Below, piece after piece: positions 1-8,580 of a stretch of 64,000 nucleotides of DNA. Each line of letters begins with the position of its first letter. Within the stretch, counting starts at the first letter, position 1. Both the position numbers and the translations under genes were made by a program. Source of the DNA: Thiosymbion sp942492625 (GTDB lineage: Bacteria; Pseudomonadota; Gammaproteobacteria; Chromatiales; Chromatiaceae); contig CALOFM010000028.1 of the NCBI GenBank assembly GCA_942492625.1, positions 23,324 through 87,323 on the forward strand, written 5' to 3'. The notes beneath the pieces were generated by a model that worked only from the letters and a program-made list of their open reading frames with translations, was not told where the DNA came from and did no database searches.

Positions 1-542
1 GCTATCTGCCCCAGGACATCGAGCTCTTCGCGGGCACTATTGCGGAGAACATCGCCCGTTTTGGCGAGGTGGACGCAGAGCAGGTGGTCCGCGCCGCGCA
101 GCTTGCGGGTGTGCATGAGCTGATCTTGCAGCGCGCCTCCGGCTACGACACCCCCATCGGTCCCGGGGGCGCGACCCTCTCAGGCGGGCAGCGGCAACGC
201 ATTGGTCTGGCGCGCGCCGTCTACGGCGACCCCACGCTTGTGGTGCTTGACGAGCCCAACTCCAATCTGGATGACCTCGGCGAGGCCGCCCTCGCCGAGG
301 CCCTGGACGCACTCAAGGACAAGGGGACCACCATTCTGCTCATCAGCCACCGACCCGCCGTGCTCGAGAAGATGGACAAGATCCTGGTGCTCAACGAAGG
401 GAGCATCGCCGCCCTGGGGACACGCAACGAAATCCTGCCAAGACTCCTCGGGCAGTCTCAGCAGCCCACACCGCCCGCTTCTGCCCCGACGGTGCCACCC
501 CATCCGACCATGCCGCGCAGCGCTGCGCCGCTTCCCGAGTAA
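1..542 (+). CDS. Type I secretion ABC transporter ATPase, C-terminal part (PrtD/HlyB-like)
   Basis: Only the last 179 residues are present; the reading frame enters at base 3 and the gene begins before the window. It is the nucleotide-binding end of an inner-membrane exporter that powers one-step secretion of C-terminally tagged proteins. The ABC signature LSGGQRQR is at bases 177-200, Walker B reads VVLDEP and the switch histidine is in SHRP. The tail is Pro/Ala rich. The HlyD-family adaptor starts 5 bases after the stop, so the two are one operon. The RTX protein encoded at 6533-8428 is the obvious candidate substrate. PrtD-like type is inferred from the SNLDDLGE stretch after Walker B. Confidence 0.93.
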   Translation, partial: YLPQDIELFAGTIAENIARFGEVDAEQVVRAAQLAGVHELILQRASGYDTPIGPGGATLSGGQRQRIGLARAVYGDPTLVVLDEPNSNLDDLGEAALAEALDALKDKGTTILLISHRPAVLEKMDKILVLNEGSIAALGTRNEILPRLLGQSQQPTPPASAPTVPPHPTMPRSAAPLPE

Positions 543-547
543 CCTCA

Positions 548-1897
548 ATGTCATCTCTCATCGAAGGCGGGGCACGCCGCATTCGCGAGTCGCTCGGTAG
601 TGCGCCGCGCGGCGACGACCGACCCTATCGTCGGTTCGGCCTCCTGGTACTTTTGGTCACCTTTGGCCTGTTCGGCGGCTGGGCCGCCTTCGCGCCGCTC
701 GACAGCGCTGTGGTCGCTCCAGGCCAGGTCAAGGTCGAGGCGCGGCGCAAGGTGATCCAGCACCTGGAGGGCGGCATCGTCAGCGCGATCAACGTCCAGG
801 ACGGTGATACCGTCGAGGTCGGACAGGTCCTGATGACGCTGAGTGACGTAGAGCCCAAGGCCCAGTTACGCATCGTGCGCCTGCAGTATCTCGCTGCGCT
901 CGCGCTGGAGGCGCGGCTCAAGGCCGAGCGGGACGGCGACGAGCGTGTCACTTTTCCGCAGGCGCTGCTGGATGCCACCGAAGACCCGGAGGTGGCCGAC
1001 ATGATCGACGGGGAGTTGCGGGGTTTCGACGCCCAACGCGGATCCCGTGCCAATGAGGACCGCATCCTTACGCAACGCATCAAGCAGCTCAGGAAGCAGA
1101 TCGTCGGTCTGCAGGGGCTGCTGCGATCCGAGGAGACCCGCATCGAATCCTATAGCAGCGAGGTCGCGGAGTGGGGAAGGCTGTACGAGGCCAAGCTCGC
1201 GGACAAGCTGAGACTGATTCAGCTCCAACGCGATCTCGCCTTGCTCGAGGGTGAGTTTTCCACCGACCAATCCCGGCTCGCGGAGGCCCATCTGAAGATT
1301 GGCGAGACCGAAGCCCAAATCGTCCTCCGGGAGCAGACCTACCTGACAGATGTCACGAACTCGCTGCGCGAGACCCAATCCCGCATCGCGGACCAGGCCA
1401 CCCGCATCCTCGCCTTGGAAGACAAGCTCCAACGCACCATGATCCGGGCGCCGGTGCAGGGCGTGGTGGTTGGATTGCAGGTGCGTACGGTTGGTGCCGT
1501 AATCAGCCCCGGGCAGCCCATCATGGAGATCGTTCCGACCTCGCACGACTTCGTCGTCCTCGCCAAGGTCAGCCCGTCCGGGATCGACAGCCTGCACATC
1601 GGCCAGCGTGCCGACATCCGCTTTAGCGCCTTCGATCTGAGCAACACCCACGTCGTCGAGGGAGAGCTCGTCAAACTCTCGGCGGATGTCCTGGATGACC
1701 AGGCCACGGGGACAACCTACTATGAGGCCGAGGTTCGGTTGACGCCGGCAGGGTTCGCCCAGATGCGAGACGACGGACTCGATCTGCTTCCAGGCATGCC
1801 GGGCGAGGTCATGATCAAGACAGGGGGCCGCACCCTCCTCAACTACCTGCTCAAACCGTTCCTCGACATGATGGCGAGGGCATTCAGAGAGGAGTGA
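548..1897 (+). CDS. HlyD-family periplasmic adaptor of type I secretion
   Basis: This 449-residue membrane fusion protein links the inner-membrane ABC ATPase to a TolC-type outer-membrane channel, which is not in the window. A single membrane segment lies at about residues 30-50. It is followed by a lipoyl-like half motif around HLEGGIVSAI (about 71-80), a long alpha-helical hairpin (about 110-290), the second lipoyl half at IRAPVQGVVV, and a beta-barrel. The C-terminal LPGMPGEVMIKTG stretch and the terminal amphipathic helix are typical of HlyD/PrtE. The start ATG lies 5 bases after the ATPase stop, which supports translational coupling. Length is normal for the family. Confidence 0.94.
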   Translation: MSSLIEGGARRIRESLGSAPRGDDRPYRRFGLLVLLVTFGLFGGWAAFAPLDSAVVAPGQVKVEARRKVIQHLEGGIVSAINVQDGDTVEVGQVLMTLSDVEPKAQLRIVRLQYLAALALEARLKAERDGDERVTFPQALLDATEDPEVADMIDGELRGFDAQRGSRANEDRILTQRIKQLRKQIVGLQGLLRSEETRIESYSSEVAEWGRLYEAKLADKLRLIQLQRDLALLEGEFSTDQSRLAEAHLKIGETEAQIVLREQTYLTDVTNSLRETQSRIADQATRILALEDKLQRTMIRAPVQGVVVGLQVRTVGAVISPGQPIMEIVPTSHDFVVLAKVSPSGIDSLHIGQRADIRFSAFDLSNTHVVEGELVKLSADVLDDQATGTTYYEAEVRLTPAGFAQMRDDGLDLLPGMPGEVMIKTGGRTLLNYLLKPFLDMMARAFREE

Positions 1898-2075
1898 TTC
1901 GACCTTTGAGGCAGCCGTTGGCGCGGCATTTTCGGATCCACCTGAACAGCGTTTACCGCATTGGCGCCACTCGGGAAGAATCGGCACGGATATGCGCTTC
2001 GCAACCCACATCAACAGGCGGCCGTCAAGCCCGCGGGCAGGCACTGGCCGCCATTCCCTGACAGGAGGCCCTGTT

Positions 2076-2963
2076 GTGACCGACAGATCCAATGATCCCA
2101 TCTTCCCGGCGGGGCATTTCTATTCTCCCATCGCGGATACGACGGCACTGGCGCGGGACAGGCGGCGCATCTGGCCGGAAAGTCCGCACATTTCCGGCGT
2201 CGACTTCAACGACGCCAGCCATGTGGCGTTGCTTACAGAGGCATTTCCCAAGTTCATCCAGGACTACGACTATCCCGAGTCCGAGTCCGAGCCCGAGCCC
2301 AAGGCCAACGCCGGCGCGGCCGTGCCCAGCTTTTTCAGCGGTAACGACCAGTTCTCCTGGCTCGACGCCCGCGCCCTATTCGTATTCTTGCGCCACTTTC
2401 GGCCGAGACGGATCATCGAAGTCGGCTCCGGTTTCTCCTCGCTGCTGATGGCCGACGTCAACCGGCGCTTCGGCGGGGGCGCCATCGAGATCACCTGCAT
2501 CGAGCCCTATCCGCGGCAGTTTCTCATGGATGGCGTCACGGGGATCGCAAGGCTGGTGCGCCAGCCGGTGCAGGAGGTCGAGCACGCCCTCTTCGAGGAG
2601 CTCCAGGCCGGGGATCTCCTCTTCATCGACTCCTCGCACGTCGCCAAGACCGGCAGCGATGTCAATCACCTGTATTTCGAGGTGTTACCGAGACTCAAAC
2701 CGCAGGTGCTGGTCCATGTACACGATATTTTCCTGCCCCACGACTATCCGCAAGCCTGGGCGATCGACGAGAACCGATCCTGGAACGAGCAATACCTCCT
2801 GCAAGCGTTACTGATGTATTCCTCCGGCTTTCGCGTCCGGTTCGGCTGCGCCTATGCCTTCCATCGTTTCCCGGAGCTGGTGAGCCGTGCCCTGGCACTG
2901 CCTGGTGGTCGGGCCTTTGGCGGCGGGAGTTTCTGGATCGAAAGGCTGGGCTCGGGAAGTTGA
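2076..2963 (+). CDS. Class I SAM-dependent methyltransferase
   Basis: A 295-residue soluble methyltransferase of the Methyltransf_24 type. Motif I reads EVGSGFSSLL and the following acidic strand ends in CIEPYP; LLFIDSSHV and HVHDIFLPHDYP are later Rossmann elements commonly seen in this group. I chose the GTG at 2076 because AGGAGG sits at 2063-2068 with 7-base spacing; an upstream ATG at 1992 has no comparable site and only adds a low-complexity extension. Residues about 70-80 are a Ser/Pro/Glu run from a short repeat. It is followed after 3 bases by an acyltransferase gene, so it probably modifies a surface sugar. The substrate cannot be read from the sequence. Confidence 0.82.
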   Translation: MTDRSNDPIFPAGHFYSPIADTTALARDRRRIWPESPHISGVDFNDASHVALLTEAFPKFIQDYDYPESESEPEPKANAGAAVPSFFSGNDQFSWLDARALFVFLRHFRPRRIIEVGSGFSSLLMADVNRRFGGGAIEITCIEPYPRQFLMDGVTGIARLVRQPVQEVEHALFEELQAGDLLFIDSSHVAKTGSDVNHLYFEVLPRLKPQVLVHVHDIFLPHDYPQAWAIDENRSWNEQYLLQALLMYSSGFRVRFGCAYAFHRFPELVSRALALPGGRAFGGGSFWIERLGSGS

Positions 2964-2966
2964 CGC

Positions 2967-4028
2967 ATGGCGCGCGACAACAATTTCGATTTCATCCGAT
3001 TGATCGGGGCCCTGCTGGTCATCGTCGGTCACTCGTTTGTGTTGACGGGCAGGCCGCCGCCGGCTCTGCTGGGCATGGGCGTGCACAGCCTCGGCGTGAA
3101 GATCTTTTTCGTCGTCAGCGGCTACCTCGTGACGGAAAGCTGGCTAAGGGATCCGAGTTTCCTCCGCTTTTTGATGCGCAGGTCGCTGCGGATCTTTCCC
3201 GCGCTTGCGTTTTGCGTCCTGCTGACGGTATTCCTGCTGGGCCCACTGGCGAGCGGATTGTCATGCGTCGAATATTTCACGTCCGCGGAGACCTACGACT
3301 ACCTCAGCAACATTGCCCTCTACGTGCGCTATGGTCTTCCAGGCGTGTTCGAGGCGAATACTTTGCCGCGGGCGGTCAATGGATCCCTGTGGACGCTTCC
3401 AGTCGAGTTTGCGGCCTACTTGCTGCTTCCTTGTGTCCTGCTGCTGCTTCGCTTGCGGTGCGGAGGCTGGCTGGCAGGTCTGGTCGGCATCGGCTTCATC
3501 GGGACAGAGATCGCCACGCGCGGTGTCTCGGCCGCAGCCCAGCCCATCATCTATGCAACGGGCGTCATCTCCGGTCTTCAGCTCGTGGCCTATTTCGTTG
3601 CGGGCGCGGCCTATCGCGTCCTGCGGCTGGAGCGCTTCCTGAGCCTGCAGTGGGCTATGCTGCTGGTGCTCCTGGGCATCGTGCTGCCGAGCGACGCCGG
3701 CACCCTGCCGCTACTCCAATACACGACTATTCCCTATGTGACATTGGCGTTCGCGATGCCCAGATTTCCGCGCTTCTCGTGGATATCCAAGGTTGGCGAT
3801 TTCTCCTACGGACTCTACCTCTACGCCTTCCCAATGCAACAATTCGCCGTCGTCCTGATTGGAAGCGGGCACTCGGCCTACCTCAACATGGCCTTCGCGA
3901 CGTCCACCTCGGCCATGTTGGCCGCGATCTCCTGGTTCTATGTCGAGCGCCCGACCCAGGTCCTGAAGCCGCGCAGGCCAACAAGCTTTCGCGCGCCGCT
4001 CGCGGCCAACGCCGAGGGCGGCGCATGA
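2967..4028 (+). CDS. Acyltransferase family 3 membrane protein (OafA-like)
   Basis: This 353-residue polytopic protein has about ten hydrophobic segments and the family-3 features: NFDFIRLIGALLVIVGH at the N-terminus with the catalytic-type His, FFVVSGYLV, an RRSLRIFPAL segment, and NGSLWTLPVEF. These enzymes move acetyl or other acyl groups across the inner membrane onto lipopolysaccharide, peptidoglycan or other glycans. It starts 3 bases after the methyltransferase stop and is probably co-transcribed. A role in decorating surface glycan is inferred from the neighbours. Confidence 0.9.
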   Translation: MARDNNFDFIRLIGALLVIVGHSFVLTGRPPPALLGMGVHSLGVKIFFVVSGYLVTESWLRDPSFLRFLMRRSLRIFPALAFCVLLTVFLLGPLASGLSCVEYFTSAETYDYLSNIALYVRYGLPGVFEANTLPRAVNGSLWTLPVEFAAYLLLPCVLLLLRLRCGGWLAGLVGIGFIGTEIATRGVSAAAQPIIYATGVISGLQLVAYFVAGAAYRVLRLERFLSLQWAMLLVLLGIVLPSDAGTLPLLQYTTIPYVTLAFAMPRFPRFSWISKVGDFSYGLYLYAFPMQQFAVVLIGSGHSAYLNMAFATSTSAMLAAISWFYVERPTQVLKPRRPTSFRAPLAANAEGGA

Positions 4029-4154
4029 TCAACCGGAACACGGCGACCGTTGCCGTTGCCGTTGAGCGTTCCAGTGCGCCTCGATCCCGCGTATATTGGG
4101 AGCGAGCGCGGTCACCGCAGGCGCCATCGTTTCGCCGATCGGAGGATAATGACC

Positions 4155-5432
4155 ATGAACAATAGCTTTCGGTATCGGAAAAGCGCCTGCGCGCTGGCCG
4201 GGGCGGTTTCTTTCCTCCTGATCGGCCTCCTCCCCTGCGCTCATGCCGGCGACTGGGGTGGCAACTTCGTCGACTCTGTAGGGCTGCATGCCCCGGCCAG
4301 GGGCGAGTTTCACCTGCTCGACGCCGTTGGCGGGCCAGGCGTCGTTCACGCCTTTCGCTACGGTCCCCCCGGAGCGGGTTGGCAGTCGGTTGCGGGGGAC
4401 TGGGACGGCGACGGCATCGACACCATCCGCCTGTACGACCCGGCCACCAGCAGCTTTTTTCTCCGCGACAGCAACTCCGAGGGACCGCCCGATGCCGCCT
4501 TTGCGGCCGGCCCGGCGGGCCTCGGATGGCAGGCGCTCGCAGGGGACTGGGACGGTGACGGGGTCGATACCGTCGCCCTCTACGATCCGGCGCACAGCGT
4601 TTTCCACCTGACCAACGACCACGCCGGGGCAACGTCGGAGATTGCGTTTCTCTACGGGCCGGTTGGCCTGGGATGGATCCCGCTCGCCGGCGACTGGGAC
4701 GGCGACGGCGTCGACACGGTCGGCCTCTACGATCCCGTCGCTAGCGCGTTCCACCTGAGCAACAGCCGCACCGGGGGCTTCGCGGATTTCAGCTTCCTGT
4801 ACGGTCCCGCTGGCTTTGGCTGGATTCCGCTCGCCGGCGATTGGAACGGGGACGGCATCGATACGGTCGGACTCTATGACCCCGTATCGAGTGTCTTCCA
4901 CCTGAAAAACAGTCACTCGGGGGGTTGGGCGGACAACTCCATCTTGTTCGGTCCTGCCGGCCTGGGTTGGGTGCCGGTAGGCACACCCCCTCAGCCCGTC
5001 GGGGGCTCGGATTCGGAGCAGTTGCGGCTGCTCCAACTCGTAAACGCCGCGCGGGCGCAAGGCCATGACTGCGGGAGCGAGGGTCTTTTCGAACCGGCAG
5101 CACCGCTGACGTGGAACGATTTGCTGGCCGCGGCCGCCCAGCGTCACTCCAATGACATGGCGCAAAGGGACTTTTTCAGCCACACGGGCTCCGACGGTAC
5201 GGATGTGGCGGATCGCGTCACCGCGAGCGGGTACGACTGGTGGACCGTGGGGGAGAACATCGCCGGCGGCTATGACAGGGTCGAAGCGGTCAATGCCGCT
5301 TGGCTCGCCAGTCCCGGCCACTGCGCCAGTATTATGAATCCCAACTTCGAAGAATTCGGCTCCGCAATCGCCGAGAATCCGGACTCCGATTACCGCATCT
5401 ACTGGACCCAGGTCTTCGGCACGGCTTGGTAG
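4155..5432 (+). CDS. Secreted CAP-domain protein with GDWDGDG repeats
   Basis: A 425-residue exported protein. The start ATG at 4155 has GGAGG at 4141-4145; an in-frame ATG at 4149 would be too close to it. The signal peptide ends after CAHA. Residues about 35-275 hold five copies of a roughly 48-residue repeat built on AGDWDGDGxDTxxLYDP, an Asp-rich, probably calcium-binding FG-GAP/VCBS-like unit. The C-terminal 140 residues are a CAP/SCP domain with HSNDMAQRDFFSHTG, VGENIAGG and SPGHCASIMNP. It follows the acyltransferase gene on the same strand and is likely to act at the cell surface. The enzymatic role of bacterial CAP domains is mostly unknown. Confidence 0.88.
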   Translation: MNNSFRYRKSACALAGAVSFLLIGLLPCAHAGDWGGNFVDSVGLHAPARGEFHLLDAVGGPGVVHAFRYGPPGAGWQSVAGDWDGDGIDTIRLYDPATSSFFLRDSNSEGPPDAAFAAGPAGLGWQALAGDWDGDGVDTVALYDPAHSVFHLTNDHAGATSEIAFLYGPVGLGWIPLAGDWDGDGVDTVGLYDPVASAFHLSNSRTGGFADFSFLYGPAGFGWIPLAGDWNGDGIDTVGLYDPVSSVFHLKNSHSGGWADNSILFGPAGLGWVPVGTPPQPVGGSDSEQLRLLQLVNAARAQGHDCGSEGLFEPAAPLTWNDLLAAAAQRHSNDMAQRDFFSHTGSDGTDVADRVTASGYDWWTVGENIAGGYDRVEAVNAAWLASPGHCASIMNPNFEEFGSAIAENPDSDYRIYWTQVFGTAW

Positions 5433-5500
5433 CCCTTGACCGCCTGCCCCATTGGAGCGACCGCAACGCCTCGTCAATGCGCCACGACTCGGGAAACAAG

Positions 5501-6377
5501 ATGCAGATTGCCAGGCTTTTCACCCGACAAACCATGTTCGTCGACGATGCGGACAGCCTTGGCCTGTCGGTCGAGGGGGTTTTCGAGCCGGACGAGACCC
5601 ATTCCATCCTGGGTCTCGTACAGCCGGGCGATCGCGTGCTCGACGTTGGTGCCAATGTCGGCTACTACACGGTGCTGGTGGCCGAGCGCGTCCAGGCCAC
5701 CGGTCGCGTCTTTGCGGTCGAGCCAAACGAGGCGAATTTTGAAATCCTTGACGCCAATACCCGCTCTTGGCAAAGCGAGGGACGCGTGCGGCTGTTCCGC
5801 AGCGCGCTGTCGGACCAGGCCGGATCGGCCAACCTGTTCCTCAGCCTCGCACAGTGGCGGCATGCATCGCATGTATTCGTCGGTGGTCTGCACCGACGAA
5901 TCGGTCCCCGTGGCGGTGGTGCGGGGCGACGATCTCGGGCTTGCACCCCTGGACTTCATCAAGATCGACATCGAGGGGTTCGAGCCGCGTGCCCTGCGCG
6001 GGTTGCGGCAGACCCTGCAGGACTCGCCGCGGGTCAAGATCCTGAGCGAGTTCTCGCCGTTCTCCATCCTGGAGGCGGGGGCGTCGCCGCTGAGCTGGCT
6101 GCATTGGATGGTCGAGCAGGGATTCGTTCCGCTTGCGCTGTGCGACGGTCGGTGGAGCCGCCAGGCGTGCTCGGGCTTGTTCGATGAGGTGAATACCCTC
6201 GAACAGGTGGACTTCCCCGCTTTGATCCGATCGCTCGCCGGGCTCGATAACCCGACGATTCTCGAGCGGGTCGTGCAGGCCGGCATGGCCGCCGGCTATG
6301 ATCGACCCATCCTCGAAAATCTCTTCTTTGCCCGCGCGCCGGACGTCGCGCCCATTGAACGCCTGGTACTCGATTGA
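5501..6377 (+). pseudogene. FkbM-family methyltransferase, frameshifted
   Basis: The N-terminal half (from ATG 5501 to about 5870) contains VLDVGANVGYYT and FAVEPNEANF, the SAM-binding part of an FkbM methyltransferase. The C-terminal half continues one frame over, from about 5865 to the TGA at 6375-6377, with DFIKIDIEGFEP, the FkbM hallmark. One extra base somewhere in the repetitive GCATGCATCGCATG stretch (5861-5874) explains the break. Joined, the product would be about 290 residues, normal for the family. It may be a true pseudogene or a sequence error. FkbM enzymes O-methylate sugars of glycans, which fits the locus. Confidence 0.85.
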
Positions 6378-6403
6378 TAGATTGACCTCGACAGAGCCAA
6401 AAA

Positions 6404-6428
6404 AAAGCCCCCGGTCTCCGGGGGCTTT
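6404..6428 (-). terminator. Rho-independent terminator of the RTX gene
   Basis: An 11-bp perfect stem (6404-6414 with 6418-6428) closes a 3-base loop. On the minus strand it is followed by eight U residues (6399-6406), so it is strongest for transcription arriving from the RTX gene that ends at 6533. On the plus strand the T run is short, so it may act weakly for the FkbM gene as well. Confidence 0.85.
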
Positions 6429-6532
6429 CAGATCAAGCGTTAGCGCCGTGCTCGATGGGGTTGCACGGCCCGATGGCGTCCGTGCCAATGGTCGGCGTCC
6501 TGCCGCGGGGCCGCTCTACCCAGCCTAGCCTG

Positions 6533-8428
6533 CTAGGCGAAGTTGGCGGCCGTCAGGTTGGTGGAAACAACGGCATCAACGATGCCGACCAGTTCAACAG
6601 AGGCGATCGCGCCGATTGCATCCGTGGTCACATAATGCACAGCCGTACCCGCGGTGGAGGCGGCGAAGCCATTAGCAGCCGCGATGGCACCGCCAACGGT
6701 GTCGTCGTAGGCAATAACGACCGTGGCGCTGTTGCCCAGGTCGATCCAGCCAGCGGTCCTTGCGGCGGCCAGCTCGGCAAAGCTCAGAACGCCATCAGCG
6801 CCGGTATCAATGGCGGCTTGCGCGCCCCAAATCGCGACGTTCGCACCGCCTATCCCGAAGTCGCCTGGCAAAGCGATCGTTCCGGCAGCAGCGGTAGTCG
6901 TCACCACAGGCGCGCCAAGGAAGGCGCTGACATTCAGTACGTCGACGCCGACACCCGCTGTCACCCCATCGGTAAAACCGTAAACGATGTCGGCCCCGTT
7001 GGCGGCCAGGTCCGCCCCGAACACGACGGTGTCGGCCCCGTCCCCGACCGCGAAGGCGTCGGCCTCAACAGCGGCGATAGCGGCAGTGATGGAGGCCGCG
7101 GCGGTGCCGGCGGAGACTTGATTCACGTTCATACCGAGGATATCGTTATCGGCGCCACCGTTGAAGGTGTCGTCGTTCACACCGCCAGCCAGGACGTCGG
7201 CGCCGGCGCCACCGTTGAGCGCGTCGTCCTGCTGTCCGCCCGCGAGTCCGTCATTGCCGGCATCGCCGTTGAGGGTGTCGATCGAAGCACCACCAGCGAG
7301 AAAGTCGCCATTATCTCCACCCGAGATGATGTCGGCGCCCAGACCGCCGCTCAGAACGTCGGCACCAGCGCCACCTGTCATGGTCAATGCGGCGTTGCTG
7401 ACCGCGGTGCTGGAGTCGACGATCAAGTCAGACACAACGGAGGTCAACCCGGAGCCGTCAATGTTGGTGACGCCGGTGTCGCCCACGGTCGTGCCAGCAA
7501 CAGTGACACTGCCCGCTGGCGCACCTTCGAAGTTCAGGTTCTGCAGGCCAGTCACGGTCCCCGGCACCAGGCCGACCAAAGTTGCAGCTGCTGGATTGCT
7601 AGCCGTTACGTTGAAGGTCTCGATGTTCGTGGTGGTGGAGACGAAGGTAGCGCCGGGCAAGTTCAAGGCGAGGTTCATGACGTCGTTGTCGGTGGTCACG
7701 CCGTCGACCAGCGTGTCGCCACCGGCTATCGTGGCACTGGTAGCCGTGACGGTCTCGTTGGCGCTGGTGAACTTGAAGTCCGAGGGGATGCCGGTGCCGG
7801 CAACAACGTTGCGGATCGAACCGGCGGTGTCGGCGAAATCGATTCCAGGCGTGAGGACGAAGGTGTCGCCCGAACCGCTGCCGCTGGCCTGGATGATGGC
7901 ATCGATGGCCGCCGGCGTCGAGACGTCACTGGTCGCGGTCACATCGGCGATAACCGCCTGGAGCTCCCCGATATCGGTTGCGTTGCCGCCGGCGACCACC
8001 GAGTAGTACTGGGCGACGGTGACCTTATTGGCGTAGGCCTGGGAGGCCGTACCCCATGCCGGATCGGTGAACGGGATCGCCGACAGGGCCGAGACGGCAT
8101 TGATGATCGCGTCGCCGCGGGACACGCCGGCGTTCAGCTGACCCTCGATCCAGGAGGCGGCCCAGGCCTTGTCCGCAGCGGCGACATCGGTGCCGACCAA
8201 TTGGTCGATAAACTTGACGCCGAACTGGCCATTGGTCAGGGAGTTCGGGAAGAAGGCCGGGGCCTGGAAGGACGGGCTGCCCGCCAGGACATTGACGAGG
8301 GCCTGGATCGAGTTGCCCGCCTCGACGAAGTTCGTGAAATCGTTCAGGTAGACTCCGCCGGGGGCGGCGTCGTACATGCCGACCGCGACCTGGACGAGGG
8401 CGTTCTGTTCTGCGAGTGTAAGTGCCAT
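6533..8428 (-). CDS. RTX S-layer-like protein, type I secretion substrate
   Basis: A 631-residue acidic protein rich in Ala, Gly, Thr, Val and Asp, with very few basic residues and no visible signal peptide. Residues 1-150 are an alpha-helical region like the anchoring domain of type I secreted S-layer proteins. Residues about 351-432 carry eight or nine nonapeptide calcium-binding repeats of the GGAGADVLSGG type. The rest is Thr/Ala-rich beta structure, and the C-terminus ends in small residues as expected for a type I secretion signal. GGAG lies 7 bases before the ATG. The strong terminator at 6404-6428 closes the unit. S-layer function is inferred from composition and architecture; an RTX adhesin is the alternative. 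Confidence 0.85.
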   Translation of the reverse strand: MALTLAEQNALVQVAVGMYDAAPGGVYLNDFTNFVEAGNSIQALVNVLAGSPSFQAPAFFPNSLTNGQFGVKFIDQLVGTDVAAADKAWAASWIEGQLNAGVSRGDAIINAVSALSAIPFTDPAWGTASQAYANKVTVAQYYSVVAGGNATDIGELQAVIADVTATSDVSTPAAIDAIIQASGSGSGDTFVLTPGIDFADTAGSIRNVVAGTGIPSDFKFTSANETVTATSATIAGGDTLVDGVTTDNDVMNLALNLPGATFVSTTTNIETFNVTASNPAAATLVGLVPGTVTGLQNLNFEGAPAGSVTVAGTTVGDTGVTNIDGSGLTSVVSDLIVDSSTAVSNAALTMTGGAGADVLSGGLGADIISGGDNGDFLAGGASIDTLNGDAGNDGLAGGQQDDALNGGAGADVLAGGVNDDTFNGGADNDILGMNVNQVSAGTAAASITAAIAAVEADAFAVGDGADTVVFGADLAANGADIVYGFTDGVTAGVGVDVLNVSAFLGAPVVTTTAAAGTIALPGDFGIGGANVAIWGAQAAIDTGADGVLSFAELAAARTAGWIDLGNSATVVIAYDDTVGGAIAAANGFAASTAGTAVHYVTTDAIGAIASVELVGIVDAVVSTNLTAANFA

Positions 8429-8580
8429 TGGAATGCTCCGATACGAGTTAATGGTTGTGTCTGCGACAGAGCCTCCTCAACAGAAGACCCTCGACGCCAT
8501 GGTGCCAGACCGATGGCCCCGGGCCAGGTGATGCAGATCACACGATGGCAGCGAAAGCCGTTGCGCAGCGGCAACAGGCT

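Noticed and set aside
866..2101. A long minus-strand frame opposite the HlyD gene
   Set aside because: The plus-strand HlyD frame is clearly real, and the antisense product has no domain.
7140..7390. Short tandem repeats that could suggest a CRISPR array
   Set aside because: They are the in-frame GGxGxD nonapeptide coding repeats of the RTX protein, with no unique spacers.
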